From: Bacteroidaceae bacterium
GTDB lineage: Bacteria; Bacteroidota; Bacteroidia; Bacteroidales; Bacteroidaceae
Length of the DNA stretch: 58,441 nt
Direction: 5' to 3'
Assembly (NCBI GenBank): GCA_017938245.1
Contig: JAGBBX010000006.1
Location: 1 to 58,441, forward strand
Position numbers and translations under genes: made by a program. This document shows positions 1 to 8,708 of this stretch, in pieces. Under the pieces are notes generated by a model that searched no databases, was not told the DNA's origin, and saw nothing but the letters and a program-made list of their open reading frames with translations. Numbering within the stretch: the stretch's first letter is position 1; each line of letters starts with the position of its first letter.

Positions 1-190
1 GAAGCTGTTTAAATTTATGTCCTTGAAATTTTTATAGGTCTTTTTTAGGATGTTTTTTCATTTTTCAAAGGCGCATAGCGGGCTATGTAACTGCGAAAAA
101 GGGGAAAACAGACAAAAAAGAGCATAAAAAGGCAAGCACAGCTCGCGGTCAATGTATTCATTTTTTTTCGAAAGAAATTTAAACAGTTTC
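1..190. repeat. Dispersed element with terminal inverted repeats (long copy)
   Basis: The left end GAAGCTGTTTAAATTT (1-16) is the near-perfect reverse complement of the right end AAATTTAAACAGTTTC (175-190). The interior holds a small hairpin (CATAGC/GCTATG near 74-87) and no ORF. The same left and right ends, with the middle removed, occur at 16231-16291, and a right end alone at 11834-11849. It looks like a MITE-like or REP-like element. The copy begins at the window edge, so its true left limit is unknown. Confidence 0.6.
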
Positions 191-307
191 TTAGTCCTAT
201 TTTTTATAAAATCAGGGTTAAATGACTTGTTGAAGTATTCAATAGAAAAGTAAATTTGATTTTGCTAAAAATGAGTACAATAATATAAGCTGACACATTG
301 CACAATA

Positions 308-317
308 CCCCCCCCCC
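308..317. repeat. Homopolymeric C tract (10 C) upstream of the fimbrial operon
   Basis: Ten consecutive C bases sit in otherwise AT-rich non-coding DNA about 205 bp before the first fimbrial gene. Tracts like this slip during replication and often drive phase variation of surface structures. Whether this one affects transcription is inference. Confidence 0.7.
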
Positions 318-378
318 TATGTGCAAAAAATGTCATTAATTTTCCAAAAATAGAGACAAAATGTAAATTATTGTAATT

Positions 379-415
379 TTTGCTTGGTGATAAATATAAA
401 ATATTTGTAAATTTG
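379..415 (+). promoter_or_regulatory. Possible promoter of the fimbrial operon
   Basis: TAAATTTG (408-415) fits the Bacteroidetes -7 consensus TAnnTTTG. A TTTG at 379-382 could be the -33 element, but the 25-nt gap is longer than usual. It would give a leader of about 100 nt before the ATG at 523. Confidence 0.35.
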
Positions 416-522
416 CGTGAATTTTTTGGATGGAATTGGGTGTTTTTTTAAGCTATTATACATTGGGCGTTATTATTTGTTAGGTTTTTAAAATCTTTCG
501 TCCAAATCTAATTTTGAGTTTG

Positions 523-1740
523 ATGAGATTTTTTTGTATATTACTAACGTCGCTGTTCTTCTTTTTCGCAGGGCTAAATGCGCAGACTCGTGTAGTACGT
601 GGTCCGCAAAAGAGTCTTGTCGGTATTGAGGTGCATTTTCGTTTGGACAAACATAATCTCGACCTTAATTATATGGGCAATGATGAGGCACTCCGTCTCT
701 TTGCCAATACAATAGATTCGATAGGACTATCGCGTATCGACTCTGTTGTTATTGTTTCGCAGTCGTCGCCCGAGGGTGTGTACGAGCACAATATAAAGCT
801 CTCCGAGAGACGTGCAAGGACAATGCGCAGGTATATCGAGGGCAATCACCCGCTGCTTAAAGATAAACTTTTTGTACATCCCGACGGTGAGTCGTGGCAG
901 CAGTTGCGCGATTATGTCGAGAGCGATACAAAACTGAAGGATGCCACAAAGGCAAAAATCCTCTCTATTATCGATGCCGATATAAACATAGGTACAAAAA
1001 AGTGGCGTATGCAGCAGTTGCCGGTCTACCGCTATCTGTTGGCTACCTACTACAAGCGCATCCGTAATTCGATGTTCTGTATCCTCTATTTCAGTGAGGA
1101 TAGATTGATGGATATTCTACCCGAACCCGAGCCAAAGGTGTGGCCTAAGGCCGAGTTTATTCCCGTAACCTCGTACAAGCAGGAGCATCGTAATATCTAC
1201 TTTGCACTAAAGACCAATCTTTTGTACGATGCGCTTCTTGTGCCTAATATCGGTGCAGAACTATATTTGGGTAAGAACTATAGTCTTGCTGCAAACTGGC
1301 ATTATGCCCGTTGGAACAGCGATTCCTGGTATTGGCGCACATACGGCGGCGAGGTTGCTCTGCGCAAATGGTTCGGTAAGGAGTCCAAGAATAATCCTCT
1401 TACAGGTCATCATTTAGGTCTTTATGGTGGGTTGCTTACATACGACTTTTTGGTAAATGGTAAAGGATATATGTCTGGTAATCCAGGAGAGACACTTAAC
1501 GGTAATCCCAGCTATATGTTCGGTTTGGAGTATGGTTTCTCTTGCCCCATTGCACGCTGCTTGAACCTCGACTTTGTCGTTGGCTTTGGTTACCAGGGCG
1601 GAATCTTCATGGAGTATAAGTTGTTGGACGACCACTATGTGTGGGAGGCTTCAAAGAAACGTCACTTTATCGGTCCTACAAAAGCCGAGATTTCTCTTGT
1701 GTGGCATCTGTGGAAAATGAAGAAGGGGGGTGCGCTATGA
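523..1740 (+). CDS. DUF3575 outer-membrane protein, first gene of the fimbrial operon
   Basis: 405 residues from the ATG at 523; a TTG nine bases upstream is in frame but less likely. A signal peptide ends near LNAQ. Residues of about 40-200 look like an OmpA-type periplasmic domain (SQSSPEG, KLSERRARTMRRYI). The C-terminal half, after IYFALKTNLLYDALL, alternates aromatic strands as in a small beta-barrel. DUF3575 proteins are regular first members of Bacteroidales type V pilus operons and probably act in outer-membrane assembly or anchoring, but no biochemical role is established that I know of. The stop overlaps the next start in an ATGA junction, so the two genes are translationally coupled. 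Confidence 0.8.
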   Translation: MRFFCILLTSLFFFFAGLNAQTRVVRGPQKSLVGIEVHFRLDKHNLDLNYMGNDEALRLFANTIDSIGLSRIDSVVIVSQSSPEGVYEHNIKLSERRARTMRRYIEGNHPLLKDKLFVHPDGESWQQLRDYVESDTKLKDATKAKILSIIDADINIGTKKWRMQQLPVYRYLLATYYKRIRNSMFCILYFSEDRLMDILPEPEPKVWPKAEFIPVTSYKQEHRNIYFALKTNLLYDALLVPNIGAELYLGKNYSLAANWHYARWNSDSWYWRTYGGEVALRKWFGKESKNNPLTGHHLGLYGGLLTYDFLVNGKGYMSGNPGETLNGNPSYMFGLEYGFSCPIARCLNLDFVVGFGYQGGIFMEYKLLDDHYVWEASKKRHFIGPTKAEISLVWHLWKMKKGGAL

Positions 1741-2765
1741 GAAAATTTTACCTTTATATAATATCGGTACTCCTTCTGCTTACCTCTTGCGAGCAGAAAG
1801 ACCTCTGTTTCGACCACCCCTCGCACACACCACGTGTCGAACTTAAAGTGAACCTCTCTTTCGACCGCGCCTGGGAGTATAACACCGCAGGATATATGGA
1901 TTGGTTGCACGGTTGGGATGTTGAGAAATATATCTGGCCTTACGAGACGTTGCGTCCCGCTGAGCCCGAGGGTGTACGTCTGCACGCCTACTATTACGAT
2001 GAGATGGCCGTCGAGCGTAATATGACGAAAGATAAATCCTCTGTTACTCTCAAAGAGGAGGGATACTACGACCTGCTTTTGTATAATAACGATACAGAAT
2101 ATATCGTATTTAAGGATTTACACTCTTTTGCAACAGCAAATGCAACGACACGTGCAAAAACCCGTCCCACCTATCGTGGAAATCCGCTCATCAAACGAGC
2201 ACCTAAGGAGGTTACAGTGGGACAGCCCGATATGCTATACGGTGCATATATCGACTCGGTGTATATGGAGCGCTCGCTTGTTACCGATACTATTGATGTT
2301 CAGATGAAACCTCTTGTATTCACCTACGTAATACGCTTTAATGTGGTGAAGGGCGCCGAGCACCTTGCGCAGGCCAAAGGAGCGCTGGTTGGTATGTCCG
2401 AGGGTGTGAATCTGGGTAGCGGTCGCACCTCGGCGGGCGAGGTGACAATCCTTTTCGATTGCGAAGTGGTCGATGAATTCGGTGTGCAGGCCAAGGTTAA
2501 ATCCTTTGGAATTCCCGACTATCCCAATGTGCACTATACACGTGCCACACCTCAGTTTGGCCTTTCGGTAGAGTTGCTGCTAAAGAACGGAAACTTCCAG
2601 CAGCACGACTTTGATGTAACCGACCAGGTGATGATGCAGCCTCACGGAGGAGTTATTGTTATCGACGGTATCGAGATTGATGAAACAATCGACGAGAGTG
2701 GTGGAGGATTTCAGGTAGATGTCGATGATTGGGGTAATGATGTTGATGTACCGTTGCCAATATAA
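1737..2765 (+). CDS. DUF5119 fimbrial-operon lipoprotein
   Basis: 342 residues from the ATG at 1737, which overlaps the upstream TGA. The open frame extends further upstream, but that part only shadows the DUF3575 gene. A lipoprotein signal peptide ends in LLLLTSC, followed by EQKDLCFDHPSH, a recognisable start of DUF5119. Other family-like motifs are LLLYNNDTEYIVF, PDMLYG and QPHGGVIVI near the C-terminus. In Bacteroidales this family sits between DUF3575 and fimbrillin genes; I infer an accessory or anchor (FimB/Mfa2-like) role. It should be an outer-membrane lipoprotein. The last residues are strongly acidic. Confidence 0.82.
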   Translation: MRKFYLYIISVLLLLTSCEQKDLCFDHPSHTPRVELKVNLSFDRAWEYNTAGYMDWLHGWDVEKYIWPYETLRPAEPEGVRLHAYYYDEMAVERNMTKDKSSVTLKEEGYYDLLLYNNDTEYIVFKDLHSFATANATTRAKTRPTYRGNPLIKRAPKEVTVGQPDMLYGAYIDSVYMERSLVTDTIDVQMKPLVFTYVIRFNVVKGAEHLAQAKGALVGMSEGVNLGSGRTSAGEVTILFDCEVVDEFGVQAKVKSFGIPDYPNVHYTRATPQFGLSVELLLKNGNFQQHDFDVTDQVMMQPHGGVIVIDGIEIDETIDESGGGFQVDVDDWGNDVDVPLPI

Positions 2766-2826
2766 GTAAGTAGAGTAGATAAGAATATTATATTAGTTTT
2801 AATTTTTAATCTTTAATTTTAGTGTT

Positions 2827-3756
2827 ATGAAAAAGAATTTATTGTTTCTTGGAATGGCTGTAGCAGCCCTTGCAAGTTGTACAAATGATGAGGTCTTTGA
2901 CATCAACAAGTCAAACAAGATTCAGTTCGACGGCTTTGTTAACAAGGACACTCGTGCGGTAACCAATACCGATGGTGATATCACCAAGTTCCACGTATTT
3001 GGTTATTATGGTACTACAACCGTATTTAACAATGTTGCTGTTTCAAAGGATGGTGCAACTTGGTCTTATACCAATCCTGTTGCTTGGACAGCTAACCAGT
3101 ATCAGTTCGGCGCATACGCAACAAAGAATGAGTCAGATCAGTTGGCCGGTGTAGCGTTTGCCGATGGTAAGCTTACATTCACAAACTACACAGCAGCCGA
3201 TGCCAATGACTTGGTTGCTGCTGTTGCTTCTGTTGACAACACCGGTTTGACCAATGCTACTGTAGGCTTTACTTTCAAGCACCTTCTTTCTAAGGTTAAG
3301 TTTGCTTTGACAAACGGTACCGATAAGGGATATACAATGAAGGTTTCTAACATTACATTCAATGTTTTGCCCGCAGGTACTTGTGTTTATGATGGTGCAG
3401 CTGCTTGGACTCCCTCTGGTTCGGCTGCGTCACTCTCTTTTGCAGGAACTACTGCTAACATTGCTGCTGCCGCAACATTTACTTCTGAGGATCATATTGT
3501 AATTCCCAGCCAGGGTCTTGCCGAGATGAAAGCAAACTTCGAAGTTGAGTTCTATGATGCTGTAGGCAACAAGGTTGACGAGAAAGAGTATACCAATGTA
3601 GCTCTTAAGCTTAACGATGCAGGTACCGAGACTTGGAGGCCCGGTTACTCTTATACCTACACTGCTACCATCACATCTACAACAAACTACATCCAGTTTG
3701 CTGTAACTTCTGTTGATACTTGGAGCGAGCAGAATGCAGGTGCTGCTTTGAACTAA
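2827..3756 (+). CDS. Fimbrillin family protein, probable major pilin
   Basis: 309 residues. The lipoprotein signal peptide ends in AALASC and is followed by TNDEV, the usual start of Bacteroidales fimbrillins (FimA/Mfa1 superfamily, type V pili). DTRAV at about residues 41-45 resembles the Arg cleavage site at which an arginine-specific protease matures FimA and exposes the strand-exchange groove. The middle has the typical FTFKHLLSKVKFAL motif; the C-terminus ends in strand-rich VTSVDTWSEQ. Its codons look more optimised (many GCT, GTT, AAG) than those of its neighbours, and a strong hairpin follows directly. Both suggest higher expression than downstream genes, hence the major-pilin call. 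Substrate binding is not visible. Confidence 0.82.
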   Translation: MKKNLLFLGMAVAALASCTNDEVFDINKSNKIQFDGFVNKDTRAVTNTDGDITKFHVFGYYGTTTVFNNVAVSKDGATWSYTNPVAWTANQYQFGAYATKNESDQLAGVAFADGKLTFTNYTAADANDLVAAVASVDNTGLTNATVGFTFKHLLSKVKFALTNGTDKGYTMKVSNITFNVLPAGTCVYDGAAAWTPSGSAASLSFAGTTANIAAAATFTSEDHIVIPSQGLAEMKANFEVEFYDAVGNKVDEKEYTNVALKLNDAGTETWRPGYSYTYTATITSTTNYIQFAVTSVDTWSEQNAGAALN

Positions 3757-3777
3757 TTCTATAATTTGTTTAATATA

Positions 3778-3805
3778 TCTCTTGGGCGGAATTCCGCCCA
3801 AGAGA
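3778..3805 (+). terminator. Strong hairpin after the first fimbrillin gene
   Basis: A perfect 28-nt palindrome with core TTGGGCGGAATTCCGCCCAA is followed by TTTTAAAAAAAAC. It ends 36 nt before the next gene. It can act as a partial terminator or an mRNA-stabilising 3' end, giving more of the upstream pilin than of the downstream minor subunits. Confidence 0.75.
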
Positions 3806-3840
3806 TTTTAAAAAAAACATAACGAACTTTTTTCTTACAA

Positions 3841-4785
3841 ATGAAACACCTACTTAAGATATTGCCTCTTATTTTCCTATGCCTTGCCTGCTCTAACGAC
3901 GATGAGCCGATGCAAGAGAAAACCAGGAATATAGGTTTCTCGGCCGATGTGAAACAGTCGAGAGCCATTGCCGCTATTGCCGATATTCAGGCAGGCGGAT
4001 TCTCGGTGTGGGGTGGTTTTACAGGTACACAGGTGTTCGATGCAAGAAAAGTTTCCTACAGCAGCGGTGCCTGGGTCTATGACAATCCCGAGGTCTGGAC
4101 ATTTAATAAGTATAATTTCCACGCTGTATATCCGGCAGTAGATGCCGCTGTTTATACTTCTGCCATAGTAGCAGACGATAATCAACAGTTCGAGATAACA
4201 GGATTCGATACAGCAACAGGAGTCGACCTGCTTCACGCTACCGAACTGAATGTTGACGGAAGTGTCGCTCCATTGGTCGACCTTAATTTCAAACATACGC
4301 TCACAGGCGTAACAATAGAGTTGGCAAAACATTCCAACAATGCAGCCGATGCCATAAACGTAACACAGGTATATCTTCTTGGTATGTATACAAAAGGCGA
4401 TTATACCTGGACACCCGATACTCTCTATTGGACTATAGACGATACGCAAGATCCCTCTTATACGGGAAGCACATTCGCCCAAGTGGCTCTCGATACAAAT
4501 TACAAAGAGTTTCTCACCGATATACTGCTGATACCTCAGCCGGTGGATCCTGTGGATAACCCTGTGGTGTTGGTGGTTGCATACGACTTTACTATCGGAG
4601 GATTGGGCGAGACAATAAAAGACAATGTGCTTATAGCTTATCTGCCCGAGTCGGTAAAGTGGGAGCCTAATAAGCATATAAAATATCGTGCCATAATTGA
4701 GGCACAGAAGAATATTACATTTGCAACGCCTATAGTTGAGTCTTGGGGCTCGGAGCAGGTAGGCGGAACAATTATCATCAAGTAA
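3841..4785 (+). CDS. Fimbrillin family lipoprotein, probable minor or accessory subunit
   Basis: 314 residues. The lipoprotein signal LIFLCLAC is followed by SNDDEP. SRAIA near residue 40 is in the place of the Arg maturation site. VDLNFKHTLTGVTIEL matches the FKHxLxxV motif of Mfa-like fimbrillins, and the C-terminus has strand-like ITFATPIVESWGSEQVGG. It follows a hairpin that probably lowers its transcript level relative to the upstream pilin. The next gene starts 69 nt later. Accessory subunits in such operons (FimC/FimD, Mfa3/Mfa4) cap or tip the fibre; which role this one has cannot be told. Confidence 0.78.
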   Translation: MKHLLKILPLIFLCLACSNDDEPMQEKTRNIGFSADVKQSRAIAAIADIQAGGFSVWGGFTGTQVFDARKVSYSSGAWVYDNPEVWTFNKYNFHAVYPAVDAAVYTSAIVADDNQQFEITGFDTATGVDLLHATELNVDGSVAPLVDLNFKHTLTGVTIELAKHSNNAADAINVTQVYLLGMYTKGDYTWTPDTLYWTIDDTQDPSYTGSTFAQVALDTNYKEFLTDILLIPQPVDPVDNPVVLVVAYDFTIGGLGETIKDNVLIAYLPESVKWEPNKHIKYRAIIEAQKNITFATPIVESWGSEQVGGTIIIK

Positions 4786-4854
4786 TGACGGCTATTGAAT
4801 AGCTTCATTGGCAACCAAAAACGAAAATACACATCAAATAGTTCCCCCTTAGAT

Positions 4855-5961
4855 ATGAAGTATTTGAACCATAATATATATTTAACTCTGTTGTTGTCGT
4901 TTCTTTTTGTGGGATGCGACAAGGCGGATGAAATTATTGATATCGAACCCGATACACCTGCATACGGATATATCCTGTTCAATGCCGATAAACCTACGCG
5001 TGGTGCGTTGGTTGACGATATGAACCGACCTTTTGGTGTTATGGGTTACTATTGGGAATATAACAACCAAAATGATATATGGACGACAGTACGTGTCCTT
5101 GCAACCCCCGATGTGTTCCACGCACAGAAAATTACATACGACGATGACTCGCAGCTTCACACCTACGATCTTGAGCCTTCGACCAATGGAACACAACTGA
5201 AACCTTGGGAGTTTGGATATAAATATACATTCTTTGGTTACTATCCTCACGAGACCGAGTCGCAAGGTACACTCTCGGTGAGTGCCGATAATGTGCAGGG
5301 AACACCCTATATCACATATACTCTGCCTACAGATGTTGCCAAAATGCAGGATGTGATGACAGCTGCTGTTTACGATACTGATTACAGGTCGACACGTGAG
5401 GTTGCATTTACATTCAAACATCGATTGACGGCTGTGGATGTGCAGATGGTTAATATGAATGCGCCTCTTGAAAATGGCACTGAGGTCTATGTAAAGGTAA
5501 CCGACCTTAAGGTCAATCTCGTGAATCAGGGATACGATAAAGTGGTTATACCAATGGACGATACAATGCCGCTTGAGAGAACCGAAGCTGCAAATAAGAC
5601 GAAAAACTATACCATTGTCCCATCGGTTACTTTGGCTCCCTCGAATGGAGAATCATCGGCAATAGTAGCGTCGGGTAATCCTTTGATAATTATACCGCAA
5701 GAGAAGATAAACGACTCTTATCTTTATGGTACAGTGTCGATGAATATTCAATATGTCGATGAAAACGGCAACCCCATAACTGTTGCCGATGCTGCGGTTA
5801 CAAATGGTGCAGTTGATCCAATCAGTTTTAATGTGGAGAGAGACCTGCTGCCCGGTCGCCGATATGTGCTACAGCTCACATTCACTCGCGATGCGCTTAC
5901 TCTGCAGGTTATACCTCCGGGAGAGTGGGTCGACAATAGGGTAGATATCGAGTTTGATTAA
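4855..5961 (+). CDS. Fimbrillin-like lipoprotein
   Basis: 368 residues from the ATG at 4855. An in-frame TTG at 4795 would add 20 residues before the signal peptide, so it is rejected. The lipoprotein signal is LLLSFLFVGC. KPTRGAL near residue 45 is a possible Arg maturation site. The family signature appears in VAFTFKHRLTAVDVQMVNM, and the C-terminus has RRYVLQLTFTRDAL and then PGEWVDNR. It is longer than the two preceding fimbrillins. It probably forms a minor structural or adhesive subunit of the same type V pilus. The spacing to the next gene is 26 nt, so they are co-transcribed. Confidence 0.74.
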   Translation: MKYLNHNIYLTLLLSFLFVGCDKADEIIDIEPDTPAYGYILFNADKPTRGALVDDMNRPFGVMGYYWEYNNQNDIWTTVRVLATPDVFHAQKITYDDDSQLHTYDLEPSTNGTQLKPWEFGYKYTFFGYYPHETESQGTLSVSADNVQGTPYITYTLPTDVAKMQDVMTAAVYDTDYRSTREVAFTFKHRLTAVDVQMVNMNAPLENGTEVYVKVTDLKVNLVNQGYDKVVIPMDDTMPLERTEAANKTKNYTIVPSVTLAPSNGESSAIVASGNPLIIIPQEKINDSYLYGTVSMNIQYVDENGNPITVADAAVTNGAVDPISFNVERDLLPGRRYVLQLTFTRDALTLQVIPPGEWVDNRVDIEFD

Positions 5962-5987
5962 ACAGAATCTTAATTTCCAACAGAATT

Positions 5988-8486
5988 ATGTGTAAACAGA
6001 TTATATATATAACAAGCTTTGTTTGTGCAGCAATCACAGCGCTCCTTTTTGCATCGTGTCAAAATGAGGAGTTGTTCACTGCTGCCAATAACTCAAAGGT
6101 TGAGATTGTATGCCGAGTGTCGGGTTTTGCCGAGTACGATGTTACAACACGTGCCGCCAAGAACGAACAGGAGTCGGCTATTAAATATATGGCTCTGTTT
6201 ATCTTCGACGATGCAGGACGCTTGATAAACAAACAGCAGATAGAGAGTTCTGTCCCAATGTTCGTTATTGACCGAAACGACCTACTTGCAGCATCTAATG
6301 CAACCGACGTAAGAGACTGCCGAATGTACCTTATTGCCAATATGTCGCCTGCTATAGTCGATTCGTGGGGCATTGGCGAGGAGAGCGATATTTTGGATAA
6401 GACAGTCGCTCTTACAACAAGTACAACCTCATTGGATATTCCTGCAAACGGATTCCCTATGGTTGGTTCGACACACGAAAATCTGCACCCCGATAACGAT
6501 GCGTTAGACGGAAAAATAGAGATTCCTCTTGAGAACCTCTATGCGAAAATCGTATTTGAACTTAAGGTCGATGCTGTTCAGGAGTACTTTAACCCCACAT
6601 TCCGCCTTATAAGTTGGGAGGTGCATAATTTGCCAAAGGCTGTGAGTATGTTTGCACCCGAGATTGGCGAACAGACACAATACTACAAAGATACTATTGC
6701 CAATTATATCTCGTCGCGAAGAGTGACAGGCGTAAACCCTGCCTCGGGTTCAAATACATTGGGATTCAGTTTTTATATGCCCGAACATAAGGTTAAGGGA
6801 TTGGATAGGAACACATATAATTATCCCGATGACATCAGCGAGCACGAGATGCAGCGTTTTAAACCTTGTCTTATAGACCGAACTGTTAACCCCTCACTCC
6901 CGGCTGCTATCGATGGCGAGCCGGCATACGTGGTGATAAATGGTATGTTCACCGACCACCAAAGCCATCAGCACACAGTGACATATAAACTCTATTTAGG
7001 GGCAAACAGTATCGACGACTTTAATGTAGTGCGTAACTGCCAGTATAATAATTACGTATCGATAAAGGGTGTCACAAACTCGTTGGATGGTGATGAAAAC
7101 TCGGTCTCTATCGACTATCGTGTAAATGTCGATAACAACGACTTTGTGCTGTTTATGGAGCGCGAGACAATGCTTGATTCGCACTTCGAGGTGCGCCCCA
7201 TACGTGTCGATTTTCATAATCCGGGTAAGGTTAGAATAAGAGTCTCCGACGGTTGTGATTGGATTAGATTAGAGAAAAAAAGCAGCGCGCCCGCAGGGGA
7301 TGCTACATATTGCACAAGCGGAAAGAGAAAATATTTTACTACTAACCTTGTGACAAATACCCTTGCTGCATCGACAAGTTGCGAGATTACCAACGATGTC
7401 GATAACTGCGTGTGGGTGTATATCGACGAGAATAATACAACCATTCAGGGTGCGATTACCGATGAAAAGATAGAGGCGCAAAAGCACTCTACACGTGAGG
7501 CACAGATAATTGTAGAGTATACCCCGCAGGGAGAAACCTCACCAACCATTGTCAAGAGTTATAACTTTGTGCAGCGAGCACTTTACCCCGTAAAATCGGT
7601 AAAGCGCGATGGCGTTGTATATTACATCGAGTTCTTCGAGGAGTACTTGCATAACTTCGATTCCGAGGATAACTTCGGACTTACCGACTACGAGGGAATG
7701 CCCTGGGGACTGGATGGATTGCAGATATCAAGCAAGAATCAGGCGGCATTCATCGACCCTGACTCTGAGTCTTTTTTGCTGAGGGTATTGGGTTGGTTAG
7801 GAATCAATACCAAACAGTTCTTGGATGAATCAATAGGACAGTTAGCGCCTAAATACGATTTTTATCTTCAGCGCGACTATACAAACGGTATGCCCGATAA
7901 CATTATAAGAAATTATAGCGGTTACGACTTTACAAAGGAGATTGTGCAGGTTGCAAAGAATAATAACCAATTCAGTGCGGGTACGCTTGATGTCGACCCA
8001 AATAGCGCGGTAGAGTATTGCTATAACAAGAACAGACGAGACGATGGCACAGGTGCACTGTCAGAAGCCTCTATGCATTGGTATATGCCTGCTACAGACG
8101 AACTCGAAGATATAGTTCAGAGTGCCTATACCGAGTTTGATGTCTTTCAAGATAAGTTCTATTGGTCGTCGCAGCCCTCTTTTGTCTATAGCGATTTTAT
8201 TGTTAACGTTAGAGTCTGGATTTTTAGTGGTAGTGCAACGGGAAAATATTACGACGATGATGTCGCCAGGGCACGTTCGACCAAAATAGCTTATGATGCT
8301 TCACAAGCCAATCCGTATGTACCTGTAAGTAGTGGCGTATCGGGACCGGCGGGACGACAACCGTATCAATGGGGCGACCCTGCAACGCCGGGAACTTACG
8401 TTACTTATTCTCCTGCTCCCACTCCCGATGTAGGTAATAAACTCCGTACCGAGAAGTGTCGTGTGCGTGCAGTGTATAAACCATAG
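5988..8486 (+). CDS. Large fimbrial tip-like lipoprotein (DUF4906-like)
   Basis: 832 residues. The lipoprotein signal ends in LLFASC, then QNEELF. VTTRAA near residue 52 is the Arg-site position seen in the other subunits, and the following IKYMALFIFDDAGRLI and CRMYLIANM resemble the N-terminal domain of Mfa/FimB-like and DUF4906 proteins. The long middle section looks like repeated beta domains. The C-terminal 200 residues (WYMPATDELEDI, YWSSQPS, CRVRAVYKP) resemble the lectin-like or paralogous domains at the end of many Bacteroidetes surface proteins. As the largest and last gene of the operon it is the best tip-adhesin candidate. A 44-nt palindrome ends the operon. Confidence 0.68.
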   Translation: MCKQIIYITSFVCAAITALLFASCQNEELFTAANNSKVEIVCRVSGFAEYDVTTRAAKNEQESAIKYMALFIFDDAGRLINKQQIESSVPMFVIDRNDLLAASNATDVRDCRMYLIANMSPAIVDSWGIGEESDILDKTVALTTSTTSLDIPANGFPMVGSTHENLHPDNDALDGKIEIPLENLYAKIVFELKVDAVQEYFNPTFRLISWEVHNLPKAVSMFAPEIGEQTQYYKDTIANYISSRRVTGVNPASGSNTLGFSFYMPEHKVKGLDRNTYNYPDDISEHEMQRFKPCLIDRTVNPSLPAAIDGEPAYVVINGMFTDHQSHQHTVTYKLYLGANSIDDFNVVRNCQYNNYVSIKGVTNSLDGDENSVSIDYRVNVDNNDFVLFMERETMLDSHFEVRPIRVDFHNPGKVRIRVSDGCDWIRLEKKSSAPAGDATYCTSGKRKYFTTNLVTNTLAASTSCEITNDVDNCVWVYIDENNTTIQGAITDEKIEAQKHSTREAQIIVEYTPQGETSPTIVKSYNFVQRALYPVKSVKRDGVVYYIEFFEEYLHNFDSEDNFGLTDYEGMPWGLDGLQISSKNQAAFIDPDSESFLLRVLGWLGINTKQFLDESIGQLAPKYDFYLQRDYTNGMPDNIIRNYSGYDFTKEIVQVAKNNNQFSAGTLDVDPNSAVEYCYNKNRRDDGTGALSEASMHWYMPATDELEDIVQSAYTEFDVFQDKFYWSSQPSFVYSDFIVNVRVWIFSGSATGKYYDDDVARARSTKIAYDASQANPYVPVSSGVSGPAGRQPYQWGDPATPGTYVTYSPAPTPDVGNKLRTEKCRVRAVYKP

Positions 8487-8510
8487 AGAACGATTACTTT
8501 ACTGCATAGT

Positions 8511-8554
8511 AATACAACGATTCGAGCGATTGCAATCGCTCGAATCGTTGTATT
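8511..8554 (+). terminator. 44-nt perfect palindrome ending the fimbrial operon
   Basis: The two 22-nt arms are exact reverse complements, centred between 8532 and 8533 (centre GCGATTGCAATCGC). The sequence TTTTG follows. It lies 24 nt after the stop of the last fimbrial gene and is the obvious transcription end. Confidence 0.8.
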
Positions 8555-8604
8555 TTGTCCCTAATTATCGTTTTTTTTGACTATTTGTAAAAAAAAGTAC
8601 ATAA

Positions 8605-8638
8605 TTTGTATCTTAATTAGAAAATTTATGTAACTTTA
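8605..8638 (+). promoter_or_regulatory. Possible promoter of the zinc-ribbon/SPFH gene
   Basis: TTTG (8605-8608) and TAACTTTA (8631-8638) resemble Bacteroidetes -33 and -7 boxes with a 22-nt gap, about 70 nt before the ATG. The -7 box ends in A instead of G, so this is tentative. Confidence 0.35.
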
Positions 8639-8708
8639 TCCTCCAAGATTCATCTTAATTTGAATCGCTTTGACTTGAATTATAACTAATAACATAAACC
8701 GAAATATT

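Noticed and set aside
1641-1736. Extended start of the DUF5119 gene
   Set aside because: It overlaps the DUF3575 coding sequence; the lipoprotein signal begins at the ATG at 1737.
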